Shown piece by piece: positions 54,522-64,000 of a stretch of DNA of 64,000 bases; the first letter of the stretch is position 1, and each line of letters begins with the position of its first letter. Both the position numbers and the translations under genes were made by a program. Below the pieces are notes generated by a model that worked only from the letters and a program-made list of their open reading frames with translations, did no database searches and was not told the DNA's origin. Source of the stretch: Didymella arachidicola (taxonomy: Eukaryota > Ascomycota > Dothideomycetes > Pleosporales > Didymellaceae). The DNA is taken from the NCBI GenBank assembly GCA_016630955.3, contig CM049998.1, positions 744,001 through 808,000 on the forward strand. The letters are read 5' to 3'.

Positions 54522-56254
54522 TCATTCGTGCAGCACAAGCTGTACAACCCAGGATCTCTTTTTGCCGGGCTGAAGTTTGCGGCATGGGTGAGCGCTGGTT
54601 GACGAGCGGATTTTTTTTGCCGATGCGGGCAGCGCTTTCCTAACAGTTGTCTCCAATCAGCAGCTTTAGGTGCTGATTGACTCCATTAGTCCTATTTAGG
54701 CTAGTAAAAGTTTCAACAGGGTGACCGTAGTCATCCACCACGCCGCGACCCACTTACACTACTTATGCCTGATACCACAGTAGAGCCACAGCTTATCCGC
54801 TGCCGACGAGCAACGGCTTCAATCATGGTGCCACTCTGACTGTATTGATGGAGCATGCCTGGAAATGAAATATGTGTGGGCGAACCCGTAGAGGCTGCAC
54901 GAGTCGACGTTGGCACAAACATGTCTGGTTCTGACACATGTTAGTCTCGAACCAGAAGCAACGAATTTGCACGCTTGGAAAACCATGACTTTTTCGGACG
55001 CTCCCGCATGGCGATCTCGTTCAATCGACGGGCCTTGAGCGCGCTGCATACCAAAAGCAGAGGGGCAGCGTTAGATCCAGTGAACGATAGCCAATCATCT
55101 CGCAGATCTACAGACGATGCCAAGGGCGACCACAATTTTTCGACCGTACCTGCAGCAGGCGGCACAGTTACTGCTGCCTCGAAATGGATTGTGGTCGAAT
55201 CGTTCGTACTGTATGATTAGCACTGCTATCGCAGCCACGCATACGTATACATGGTCCTTCTACAGACACACGAACACACCCACGAGTTTGCATAACTGCA
55301 ACAACCGGCTTTCGATGTCAGCGCATCATAACTTGTCATCCCGTTGGGGTCAATTTTGAATAGTCTCTACCTCGGTGTTCTCCTGCGAAACTGAGACTAG
55401 TCAAGGGCCCGAGCGGAACGATCTGACCATTCACACAACTGACCTTTGCCCGCCTTGAATTTCCACCTGCCAGCGGCATGGATCGAGCTTAGCGGCACTG
55501 GAACAACTACCGCCCTGTGTCTACCTAATTCACTGTGAAGGTCAAGTAGGCTCCACCCGTCCATGTCAACGATCGCTTAGGCCGCCAGACTTCCAATAGC
55601 GGTCGGTTCCAGCGCACTGACAAGACAGAAGTATGCTAGATACCAACTTCTGCTGCACGAACAAGACTTCGAAGGGGGCACATCGATCCGTCCAACCGCC
55701 GACAGGGTTGGTTTTGTAACATATTTCTGTCAAGCACATTTCTCCCGTTGACTTTCCTGTGGAGTGACGCAGCTTGGCTACATCCAGGCGCAGATGCCGC
55801 GCCTCGACCGAGATCTCATCTACCAGTTGCACCACGCATGGTAACGATGTGGATCCGGCAGCCTTACAATAAGCGAAGTTGTGGTCTTATCAGCCAGGGG
55901 TCTCAAACCTCAGCCTTCCTGTTCTTAGTTCACCGGTGGGATGCCTTGCATGTCTTCGTCGCGATTTCCTGTCTCGGCTGTGAGTGCGAGTGAAGAATCA
56001 GTATTGCCTTGCAAGCGTAGCATCCTCCTGACTCTCGACTCTTTATGTCTTGAATTTGTCGCGCATCATGTCTTACTCTTGCTCCTATTCTTCGTCCTTG
56101 GGCCTGAATCGTTCGTTCTTTGCACGCCACGACACTCACTTCGACCACACGACCCAGTAAACTGTGTAGCAGTCATTCGCTCACGTATCCGCTCACGTAC
56201 CCGCTCGCTCACTTCAATTTTGGTCGCATATATCGCGCGTCATCGCCCCACACG
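54522..56254. other. Intergenic with possible unresolved minus-strand exons
   Basis: About 1.7 kb. On the minus strand at 55180-54945, PPAAGTVEKLWSPLASS and ALKARRLNEIAMRERPKKSW look protein-like. Candidate intron ends (GCTAATCATACAG near 55214 and GACTAACATGTGTCAG near 54935) flank them, but I could not build a convincing gene or recognise a family. The right end contains the chitin deacetylase promoter. Confidence 0.35.
54559..54563 (+). terminator. Pol III terminator (T5)
   Basis: A TTTTT run 38 bases after the tRNA end. It is the first run of at least four T after the gene, the standard RNA polymerase III stop signal. Confidence 0.6.
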
Positions 56255-57710
56255 ATGCATTTCCCCAACTCTGTCGCGGCTATTGCGGCTCTTGCGCCTT
56301 TCGCAAAGGCTCACGGTGGCCTTGGACTTCCCAAGATCCACGGACTCGTTGATTCTCTCGACCGAAGGGCAGATGCTCTAGTCGCTGGCTTCAAGACTGA
56401 GATCTTCGGCATCGATTCACATGTAGATTCGGTCTTGGAAGTGCGTGCAAGTCCCAAGGAATGCGGCGAGGGAATTGGATCGTGTCCTACAGACAGAGGG
56501 TGCTGCTCAACAGCTGGCTGTACGTTCTTCTGATATCACAAAGTCAACTTGTTACTTAAGTTTTTAGACTGCGGCTCCAACTCTAGTTACTGCTACTCTC
56601 CCAACTGTCAGTATGAGTACGGTCCTGGCTGTCCGGAGCACCAAAAGCCTGAGGGCAAGAGCACCGAGTCCATCCCCCGCGCGAAAATTGGTTCAGTCAA
56701 ATACGGAGGTACTGGTGTCTACGGCCAATTCATTGCCTGCAAGAACCCTGGTCACGTCGCCATCACCTATGACGACGGGCCAATGCAGGACACCACCTCC
56801 ACTATCCTGGATCTTTTCAAGAAGTACGACGCAAAGGCTACTTTCTTCATCACTGGAAACAACATCGCTAAGGGACAGATTGACAAGACAGAAGAATTTG
56901 TCGAAGTGATTAAGCGCATGGATTCGGAGGGACACCAGATTGCGTCCCACACATGGACTCATCTTGACTTGTCTAAGATTGATGCGGATACTCGCAAGGG
57001 CCAGATTCTCAACGTAGAGGGCGCCCTCAACAATATCGTTGGTAAAATCCCAACCTATCTCCGCCCACCTTACTCTAGCTGCACGGCTGAGTCCGGCTGT
57101 CAAAAGTATATGGAAGACATGGGCTACCACCTGATCTTCTTCCAGCTCAATACTGATGACTACGAGCAAAACCCTAAGAATACCTTCCAAAACTCGCTCG
57201 ATTGGTTCAAAGGAAACCTGACCCAATCGGGTATGTCTCCTGAGAGCAACTCTACAATTTCAATCTCGCACGACATCATCAAGAAGACTGCTAGCGAGCT
57301 CACCGAATTCATGTTAAAGACCATCACTGAACTTGGTTACAAGGGAGTTACTGTCGGCGAATGTCTTGGTGACGCTAGGGACAATTGGTACCGTCAGTTC
57401 GGTGACTCTCCCGACCGTGTTGGTGCCAACTCCAGCTCCACATCGGTAAGCACTTCACAGGTAATCCTGCCTGCCATGTATATCGTACGTCATACTGATA
57501 TCAATACAGACCTCGTCATCGTCGAGCGCCAGCGGCACATCGAGCTCGTCATCGGCTTCTGGGTCATCCACGAGCTCCTCCTCGGGTCCTAGCAGCGCCT
57601 CTGGTACCGCTGCTCCTCCTGAGCAGACTACAAGCGCTGCTACCATTACTATGCAAAACACTAGCCTTGTAATTTCTGCAGTCGCTGCACTTGTCATATT
57701 CGCATTGTAA
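56255..57710 (+). CDS. Chitin deacetylase with CBM18 domain and GPI-type tail
   Basis: Converts chitin to chitosan in the cell wall. Exons 56255-56519, 56568-57445 and 57510-57710 give 447 residues. A signal peptide (MHFPNSVAAIAALAPFAKAHG) is followed by a hevein-like chitin-binding module (CPTDRGCCSTAGYCGSNSSY) completed across the first intron. The CE4 NodB domain shows all five motifs: TYDDGP, SHTWTHLDLS, RPPYSSC, FFQLNTDDYE and ISISHDI. After DARDNWYRQFGDS comes a Ser/Thr-rich linker (SSSSASGTSSSSSASGSS), and the protein ends in a hydrophobic segment (LVISAVAALVIFAL) typical of a GPI signal. The metal ligands Asp and two His are present, so it should be active. It likely sits at the outer face of the plasma membrane or in the wall. 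Confidence 0.95.
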
Positions 57711-59482
57711 AGCAAAGCGTTGTACGAAACACTTCAGTGTTATGAGGCCTTGTTGTATAATGTGCGCTAGATAGACAACCAATACTACATCCCAGCTTGT
57801 TGTCTACAATAGAGTCTGGACTAATAAGTGATGATGGTTGTTCATCAATGCTTACTACATACAAGTCGAGCCAGAGTTTTAAAGGGAGGACACCACGAAC
57901 TTGAGGCCACTAGCACTGCCATTAAGCTTATCTGAGACGATAGGTCTGTCTGCGCTTCAACCGCCTGTGTAATCTTGCAAATAGCAGTATTATCATCGTG
58001 TATACATCTGACGTGCTCATGTTGATGATGTTGCAGTCCTATTCCAATCTGGCAACCTCCTGAGCTGCCGTACATCACTTCTGACCGAGACTAGGAAGTC
58101 CTTCACGCCGATGGTATGTCGTAAAGGCGACATTGTAATTCGGGAAGCCAGCCCTGTGCCGAGAGCTGGCTACTATTGGTAGAAAGTTGGTCTTGGCAGT
58201 TTGGTCACACATGCATTGTGCATGCCTCGGCAATGCTCGAATGCCGAAAGATACAGTATGCCCTGCTTGCTTAAAAGTTGTTTCGAAATTTTTGAAACAT
58301 GTCGTTATTAACACCTGCCGTTGTGATGTCGCAGCTTCATGCAGATAAACGGCCATCAAACCTAATGTAGCATTCGTGGGGGTCTGTGAGCGGAGGGTGC
58401 CGAAAAGAACTGTCACATTGAGCAACACCACACGATCGCAAGCAATCTGATGAAGATAGAAATAGCGGTGAAGGACAGAAGTGGTGGTGTTGTGCCGTGG
58501 TGCAGCTCCCACGTGTCGTCACACGCGAAGGTGCGATTGTCGGCAGTAACGGGCCGTGTCTTCTTGCCGTGGGAGACCCCTTCCCCACACTTTCTCCATT
58601 GAAGCTAACCCTGAGCTTCGAGCTTCCGCGTCGTGCGCGAATGTCATCCAGTCTCGACGATCTTCAGGCCACAATTGAAATGGCTGTCGTTGTGATGTCG
58701 ATTCGATCCAGGCCCCTCTTCTGCACTCCAGCCGGAGATTGCCCCTGGAACGGCACCGTGCGAGATTCCTCCAATTGGAACACCCGGACAGAAGCTTGCG
58801 CGTTCGGGTGCTGGTGAACGATTCAAGGTGTTTCTAGCTCTGACGATCCCCACGGCTGCTCGGATTGATGGGGTTGCTGCCAAGATGAAGCAAGGAGCCA
58901 TTGCTTGCTTTTGAGACGATGGAGTGGGACACCAGGGTCTCTTGCGGTACGTCGCAGAGCAGCTCCGATAGAGCGGAAAGAGCAAGCATCGTGATGGTAG
59001 TGATGAATTATGTTCATAAAAGTTAAAGTGCTGGTAACTTAATCGAGCTAATCGAAGAGGGAAACAAAGAGAAATCTTTGGCAGGTCGTTCCAAGATGCA
59101 TGCAACGTACTACCTACCGTACTAACGTGCATCTCGAATAGCCAAGTAAGGAAATACAAGTGTACAGACGTACTGATATGCCGTAAAGAAATGTGGATGA
59201 GTCTAGATTTCGCAGGCGCTGCCGTATCGAAAGCTTGAGCGCCAGCATTATACCGTCGTTCAACACCGAGCCCGAAGCGATGCCGAAAGAAAGTGTCGAA
59301 AAGAAGCACGATTCGACCGTGCGGTTCGACCGTGGAATTTAAATGGCAGTACGTGCTAATGGTATCGCGTGTCCTCTGCGTGCCATAGCGGCAATGGCAA
59401 TGAGGCATGTGAGGGTGCCCAGCGGTGGGCAAGTATCTTTCAACTCTCTTCGTATCGTGCGCAACAACGTCGTTCCAACTCT
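57711..59482. other. Convergent region, no gene supported
   Basis: About 1.8 kb between chitin deacetylase and Ras stops. A 262-codon minus-strand ORF (58644-59432) has no domain and an amino-acid composition like chance translation. Nothing else is seen. Confidence 0.45.
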
Positions 59483-60388
59483 TTACATTACTATGCAGCC
59501 GCAGCAGCCGCCCTTCTTCTCTTCGCTGTCCTCGACACCCATCTTGGCAATGCCATTCTGGCCCTGTCCGCCAGACGGTGCACCTGTGTATGAAGACATC
59601 TCCTTGTTATATCTGCGGATCTCTCGTACGATGTCGTAGAAAGCATTGTCGACGTTTATGCGGGATTTCGCGGAGGTCTCGATGAACTTGCAGCCGAACT
59701 GTCGTGCCAGATTCTGGCCCTCTTAACAAGGAATTAGATAGAGCCATGACGTAGAGTGAATGACGGCGTACCTTGTGTCGATACCTGCCTCTCACCCTCG
59801 AGATCACACTTGTTTCCAACAACAATCATGGGGAAGTAGTCTTTATCCTTCACGCGCAGGATCTGCTGCTGGAATGTCATGATTTCCTCGAAGCTCTGCC
59901 TGTCTGTTATTGAGTAGACGAGAAGGAAGCCCTCGCCGGTCCTCATGTACTGTTCGCGCATGGCAGAGTACTCCTCCTGTCCGGCGGTATCAAGAACGTC
60001 GAGCAGCGCGACCTCATCATCTATGACACACTGCTTGCGGTATGAGTCTGTTCAGTGTCAATGTTTGTCCTCTTCCTAGCGATGTGTTTGTGCCGTTGGG
60101 CATAACTCACCCTCAATTGTTGGGTCGTACTCGTCTACGAAATGGCTCTGGATAAGCTGTATGGTGATACATGACTTTCCGACTCCACCGCCTCCGACAA
60201 CAACGAGCTGTTGGCGATTAGTTAGTAATAGATCTTTTGGGAAAGTGTGGGCTCTATAGGTGACGGGGAGTTGAGCCCAACGGACTGTCCCATTTCACGT
60301 GGACCGGACATGATGCTTGCTCATGAACTTAGAACGGAGACCAAGGAGGGGCACAAACTTTGTATTCGCGCAAGAACTTAGAGGCCAT
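59483..60388 (-). CDS. RAS1: Ras small GTPase
   Basis: Membrane-bound GTP switch that controls growth, cAMP and MAPK signalling. Exons 60388-60359, 60207-60111, 60047-59772 and 59721-59483 give 213 residues. The first intron is 151 nt with a TACTAAC branch site; the others are 63 and 50 nt. Motifs: P-loop GGGGVGKS (residues 15-22), effector loop YDPTIEDSYRKQ, switch II DVLDTAGQEEYSAMREQY, guanine-specificity NKCD and ETSAKS. The tail GGCCGCIVM supplies a CAAX box (CIVM) for farnesylation and nearby cysteines for palmitoylation. The start MASKFLREYK gives the N-terminal extension usual for fungal Ras. The first-intron donor GTTTGT is not consensus, but the reading frame and motif fit leave little doubt. 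Its upstream region is over 1 kb. Confidence 0.97.
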
Positions 60389-61415
60389 CGCAGCGGTTGA
60401 TCGCGGGTATGTGTGGTGTTGAGTAATTGTCGCTGGGAGTTGGGAAGAGGCTGGTAACTCTGAACTTCGTCAAGGGAGGACTCTTGACAGGCGTGTTATA
60501 GACAGGCGCGAATCGACGACGGCGGATGCGCTTGAGATGGATCCAGCCGAAAGTACAGCACCGATGGATAACAGGCCAGGGGATCGAGGTCGCTGTGAAA
60601 GAGGGATGGGAGAGTCTTCGTCGTTCGGCTTTCGTTGCAAAGTGCGCTATGCTGCTTCGGACGGTGGCCCACTTGGTGCATAGTGCATTGGCCACAAACT
60701 CCCCACCAGTAGTTAACACGCAAATGCAGGTTGCATGCAAGCCGTGCCGCAGGCGTGTCCACTCGTCCGCGGTGTCGCACGTATCTAATTCTTCGCGGTA
60801 GCGTACCTAGAACCATCGCCGCACATCGTCGCATTGTCTGCATCTCCTGAAGGAATACAGCTTCCATTTCGCGGTTAAAGCGCGATTTATAGGCACGCCG
60901 CTCTGCGATCCATGCTCTACTTTCTCCAGTGCGGCATGGGCAGCCAAGGATCGCGACTACGCTGCCATAGTGGGACTCCAGCCCGAGAGCGCCATCTTCC
61001 TTGTCTTTACGGCGCGTACGATAGCCGCAGGCGGCGCTCGCAGTCGCCCAATGTGGTACGGCATCACAACTCCATGCACAACCGCCATCACCACGTTGTT
61101 CGTCGCTGCGTCTGTCGGTGACAGGCGAATACAACTGGAAATTAAGACAGCAATCTCCTCACACATCATACCACTTCCATCGCACAATCAAGAGGGTGTT
61201 ATCCATTGGCCCCGGCACTGCTCTAATAGAGTGGGGACGCGGCTCACCTTCTGCGCAGGCTTTAGAAGCTTTCGAAGCCTGACCCCTGAATTTGACCACG
61301 CGCTGACGCCTCTTAGAGGCAACCCAACGCGTTCGCGCAATGCGAGATTGATGACAAGTCAGGTTACATTTGCAGATCTCCACTATAGCTTTTCGGCTGT
61401 GTCCCAGATGGGTTA
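60389..61415. other. Ras upstream region
   Basis: About 1 kb. A 212-codon minus-strand ORF (60496-61134) overlaps but is out of frame with any known exon and has no domain. It is read as promoter and leader of Ras plus the 3' flank of the next gene. Confidence 0.45.
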
Positions 61416-62552
61416 CTATGTGTCCTTGTCTGATGTCTCTCCGTCGTCCTGGCCCTCGACATCAACGCGTTTGCCGTTGACATTTTTCTCGACCTCTGGG
61501 ACGAGGCTTTCCATGAACTCACGGTCGCGGCCGACGAGTGTCACTGTGTTGTGATCTTTACCCCATCGTGGGTAACTGCCGACCTTGACACCCTTGGGTT
61601 CTGCCTTCGCCGCCAATTGTGTCAAATACCCAGCAACAGCACTCTCCGCGAGAGGTGTTGAAATCAGAATGCGCAGTACGCCCTTGCCTTCTGGGTCTGT
61701 GAGACGAGGCAGAATGCGAGGCTTCATGCCGTCGATCATTGCCTCAAACAACCTGGGTACACCGGGTAGAATGTGGACGTTTCCGTTGACACAGCTTACG
61801 GGCACCCAAAGGGTCTCGTTGACGAAGATGACTTGGTCCTCGTCAGGCACTGCATCGTCAATCGGTAGTTCCACCATGCGCTTCTTGGCTGTGAGTGCGG
61901 CTGAAGGCACATCCCAGCTAAAGTTTGGCTGCGATTTGTGTGGCTTGGAGAGGCGCTTCATACGCTCATAAGCTGCATCATGCAACTTCAACTGCAAGCC
62001 AAAAGCCTTTGCTATCGACTGGTAGGTGATGTCGTCGTGGCTGTAGTACAATGTCAGCGCAGTTAATGAATGATTTCATAGAGAGCATACGTTGGACCAA
62101 TTCCACCGCTCGTCACAACGAAATCGTAGTTGCTGGACATGCGCCTCACTGCCTCGACGATCTCGCCTTCATCGTCGGCAATGACTTCCACCCGACGAAG
62201 GTTAATACCCAAAGAGAAGCACCACTTGGCAAAATACGCCTGAAACGGTCAATCGAAACTTAATGATCCTGCCTGCAGTAGCTTACGGAATTGGTATCTA
62301 CAGTCTGTCATGCGCAAGTCAGCATTCATTCTGCAAGATCGAAATCTTCTGTTAACATACCTTGCCTCCGAGCACTTCGTCTCCAATGATCAGACACGCC
62401 GCCGTGTGGATCAATCCCTTCTGCTGAGGTGCGGTAGCTGCCATGATCGATGACGTGATTGATGGTGCTCCGGACCTCGCCGCGGATGAGTGTGCAAAGT
62501 GAGGTACGGGACGTGATAGGTGTCGAGCGACCTGACTGAGACGACTGAACAT
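61416..62552 (-). CDS. Molybdopterin-binding (MoaB/Mog/CinA-type) domain protein
   Basis: Four exons, 62552-62361, 62304-62287 (an 18-nt micro-exon coding TVDTNS), 62239-62091 and 62040-61416, give 327 residues. The MoCF_biosynth fold is clear: LIIGDEVLGGK, then TVDTNSAYFAKWCFSLGI, VIADDEGEIVEAVRRM, and the signature VVTSGGIGPTHDD followed by ITYQSIAKAFGLQLKLH. The later part has VNGNVHILPGVPRLFEAMID, as in fungal relatives of FAD synthetase and CinA. MFSRLSQVARHLSRPVPHFA could be a mitochondrial leader; a second in-frame Met (MAATAPQQKG) would omit it. The real substrate (molybdopterin, FAD or another nucleotide) is not known for this group. Divergent from the GMF gene, with only 245 bases between starts. 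Confidence 0.9.
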
Positions 62553-62797
62553 GAGACTCTCAAGGTGCCGAATTTCAATCAACAAGTAGCTGTACCTGAA
62601 CAAAGTGACTGCAAAGACAACATGGATATCTGCATGATCCAGTCGACCACTAGCGCGGGTGGCCCCACACCCCACCATCGTGGGAAATGGGCGGCCGTCA
62701 ACACCCTACACCACCATCCTAGCACCCAAAGCACTGTGGGCTATTTTTTTCTTCTAGCTTCTAGCTCTCCGACTCCGCGTCTTGAACAACGAACATT

Positions 62798-63402
62798 ATG
62801 GCAAGCTCTGTGCTCTCTGACTGCGTCGAAAAGTACTAACATTCGTCAAGGCGTCTGAGTCGCGGCTCTACACTTTCTCGACGGAGACAAAGACGAAGCT
62901 GCGCAAGTTCAGGCTAGGCACTTCACGAGCCAAAGACCCCCAAGCTGTCATTTGTACGATCCTTTCGCCTCCCTAGTCGCTAAGCGCTTTTCTGTCCCAG
63001 ACCTTGAGCATGGCTGATGCCGGCGCCGTTCAGACGAGATAGATAAGAAGACACTAGAGATCAGGCCTGTCGACGACGAGGTATACTCAGACGTAGCTTC
63101 TGTGGCGGATGAGCTGCCTGATCATGCTCCAAGATTCGTGCTACTCAGCTATCCCATCACTCTTGTATGTTGTGAATGAAGTCTGGAAAGATGCCCTCCG
63201 CTGACAGGGACAGGACTCCGGTCGCCTTTCCGTACCCTACGTCATGTTGTACTACCTACCGATTACTTGCAATAGCGAGGTCAAGATGCTGTATGCTGGC
63301 GCAAAGGAGCTGATGCGTAACACAGCAGAGGTCAACAAAATCATCGAGATCGACAGCGCTGAAGACCTGGACGACATCGAAGACAAGCTGAAGGAGTCAT
63401 GA
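62798..63402 (+). CDS. GMF1: Glia maturation factor/cofilin-family actin regulator (Aim7/Gmf1)
   Basis: ADF-homology protein that binds Arp2/3, debranches actin filaments and inhibits nucleation. Four exons: 62798-62809, 62851-62953, 63034-63164 and 63214-63402, giving 144 residues, the family's normal size. The body is unmistakable: SESRLYTFSTETKTKLRKFR, LGTSRAKDPQAVIYEIDKKT, LEIRPVDDEVYSDVASVADE, PRFVLLSYPITLDSGRLSVP and YAGAKELMRNTAEVNKIIEI. The 12-nt first exon (MASS) is inferred: its donor GTGCTC is weak, but the TACTAAC branch before TCAAG at 62850 demands an upstream exon. Removal of the introns keeps frame throughout. Confidence 0.92.
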
Positions 63403-64000
63403 TTGGCTTCGAATCACAACACATGATGAGAAACGAGATACACGGCTAGACATCAGATCATCAGTAGCGACCATCGCCGTACCCATGAAAGTGTGGCAGA
63501 CGACCCCAAGGCTGACAACAAATATACGGCAAAGCATCGCGATCCAACACGATCATGCCAATGTGAATCAGCACATGGGACAAATCAATGTCTCTTCCGA
63601 TTACCATCTAATTGGCCCAATCAGTGCGCATGCATAATTCGGCCATTTTCGATCGATGCCATACGAAAGCTAATCCTACTGAATAGCACCAGAGGCGATC
63701 AATCACTGCGCCACATGCATGCAGCACCTCATCTTGTTTCACCTCAACGATCGGCAGAGTGCTCGTCAGTGCAGTGCCGCATCTCATCTCGTTTATCTGA
63801 TCGGAGATTGCGGCTCGTCGATAGCGAACTCGATGTCCAAATGCATACCATTCTCCGACTACTGGTGCATCGTTCATCAGCGTCAACCAATGGAGTTGTT
63901 CCAAGCTCGTGCGGTTGCGTGCGACTTACCAGGCAATAAGATTAATTGCATCGGCCAGGGTGCCTACTCAATTTTGAATTGCTCATCGCCACAGCACATG
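63403..64000. other. Right edge, no gene seen
   Basis: About 600 bases after the GMF stop. ORFs of about 100-148 codons on both strands have no domain. A gene might begin beyond the window. Confidence 0.45.

Noticed and set aside
54731..55220. Possible multi-exon minus-strand gene (KLWSPLASS, ALKARRLNEIAMRERPKKSW)
   Set aside because: Some protein-like stretches and branch-like sites are present, but donors are poor and no consistent model or family could be found.
58644..59432. 262-codon minus-strand ORF
   Set aside because: Residue composition is like chance translation, no domain or conserved block is visible, and it lies in the 3' flank of Ras.
60496..61134. 212-codon minus-strand ORF upstream of Ras
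   Set aside because: No family character and not joinable to a neighbouring gene; likely chance ORF in promoter and leader.

Overview
This is eukaryotic, filamentous-ascomycete DNA (Pezizomycotina; Dothideomycetes is my best guess, from gene content only). Most genes are interrupted by short introns of 41-60 nt with GTAAGT/GTACGT-type donors and CTAAC/CTGAC branch sites. The proteins include a Bqt4-type nuclear membrane protein, fungal Nup84/Nup107, Ppg1, Zn2Cys6 regulators, Ras with a fungal exon layout and a CBM18 chitin deacetylase. Transposons are of fungal Fot1/pogo and Tad/I-LINE type. All exon joins below were read by hand from splice signals and frame; none is checked against transcripts.

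Left part, 1-29969: a dense housekeeping block, largely of convergent and divergent pairs. In order: an unknown disordered protein (-), nucleoporin Nup84/107 (-), SUMO (+), a small unknown protein ending KKAIWDD (-), a fused succinyl-CoA ligase alpha-beta protein (+), Bqt4 (-), Rho GDI (+), an unknown 246-residue protein (-), AP-3 beta (+), a large P/Q/Y-rich protein (-), Ppg1 phosphatase (+), uridine kinase (-) and Gid8 (+).

Middle part, about 29970-48000: an accessory island. It holds an RTA1-like relic with three stops, an AT-rich repeat relic, a damaged Zn2Cys6 factor and an intact alcohol dehydrogenase. Next is a Fot1/pogo transposon (36175-39190; perfect 44-bp inverted repeats; TA duplication) with a 5'-truncated LINE inserted in its transposase gene. 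A second, much longer LINE copy (39760-43867) of the same family follows. Both LINE copies are flanked by 14-bp target duplications and end in ACCA repeats. The long copy keeps one reading frame with six TAA/TAG stops, the pattern left by repeat-induced point mutation (RIP). An SMI1/KNR4-like relic and a Zn2Cys6 factor with a shortened regulatory domain close the island.

Right part, 48883-64000: a secreted bicovalent FAD oxidase (-), a cytochrome b2-type lactate dehydrogenase (+), an intron-containing tRNA-Leu(AAG), a GPI-type chitin deacetylase (+), Ras (-), a molybdopterin-binding-domain protein (-) and a GMF/cofilin-family protein (+). The genes do not form one pathway. The most unusual objects are the transposase-LINE in-frame chimera, the alpha-beta succinyl-CoA ligase fusion with a presequence-like segment at its joint, and a Bqt4 intron that falls inside the membrane anchor and keeps frame.
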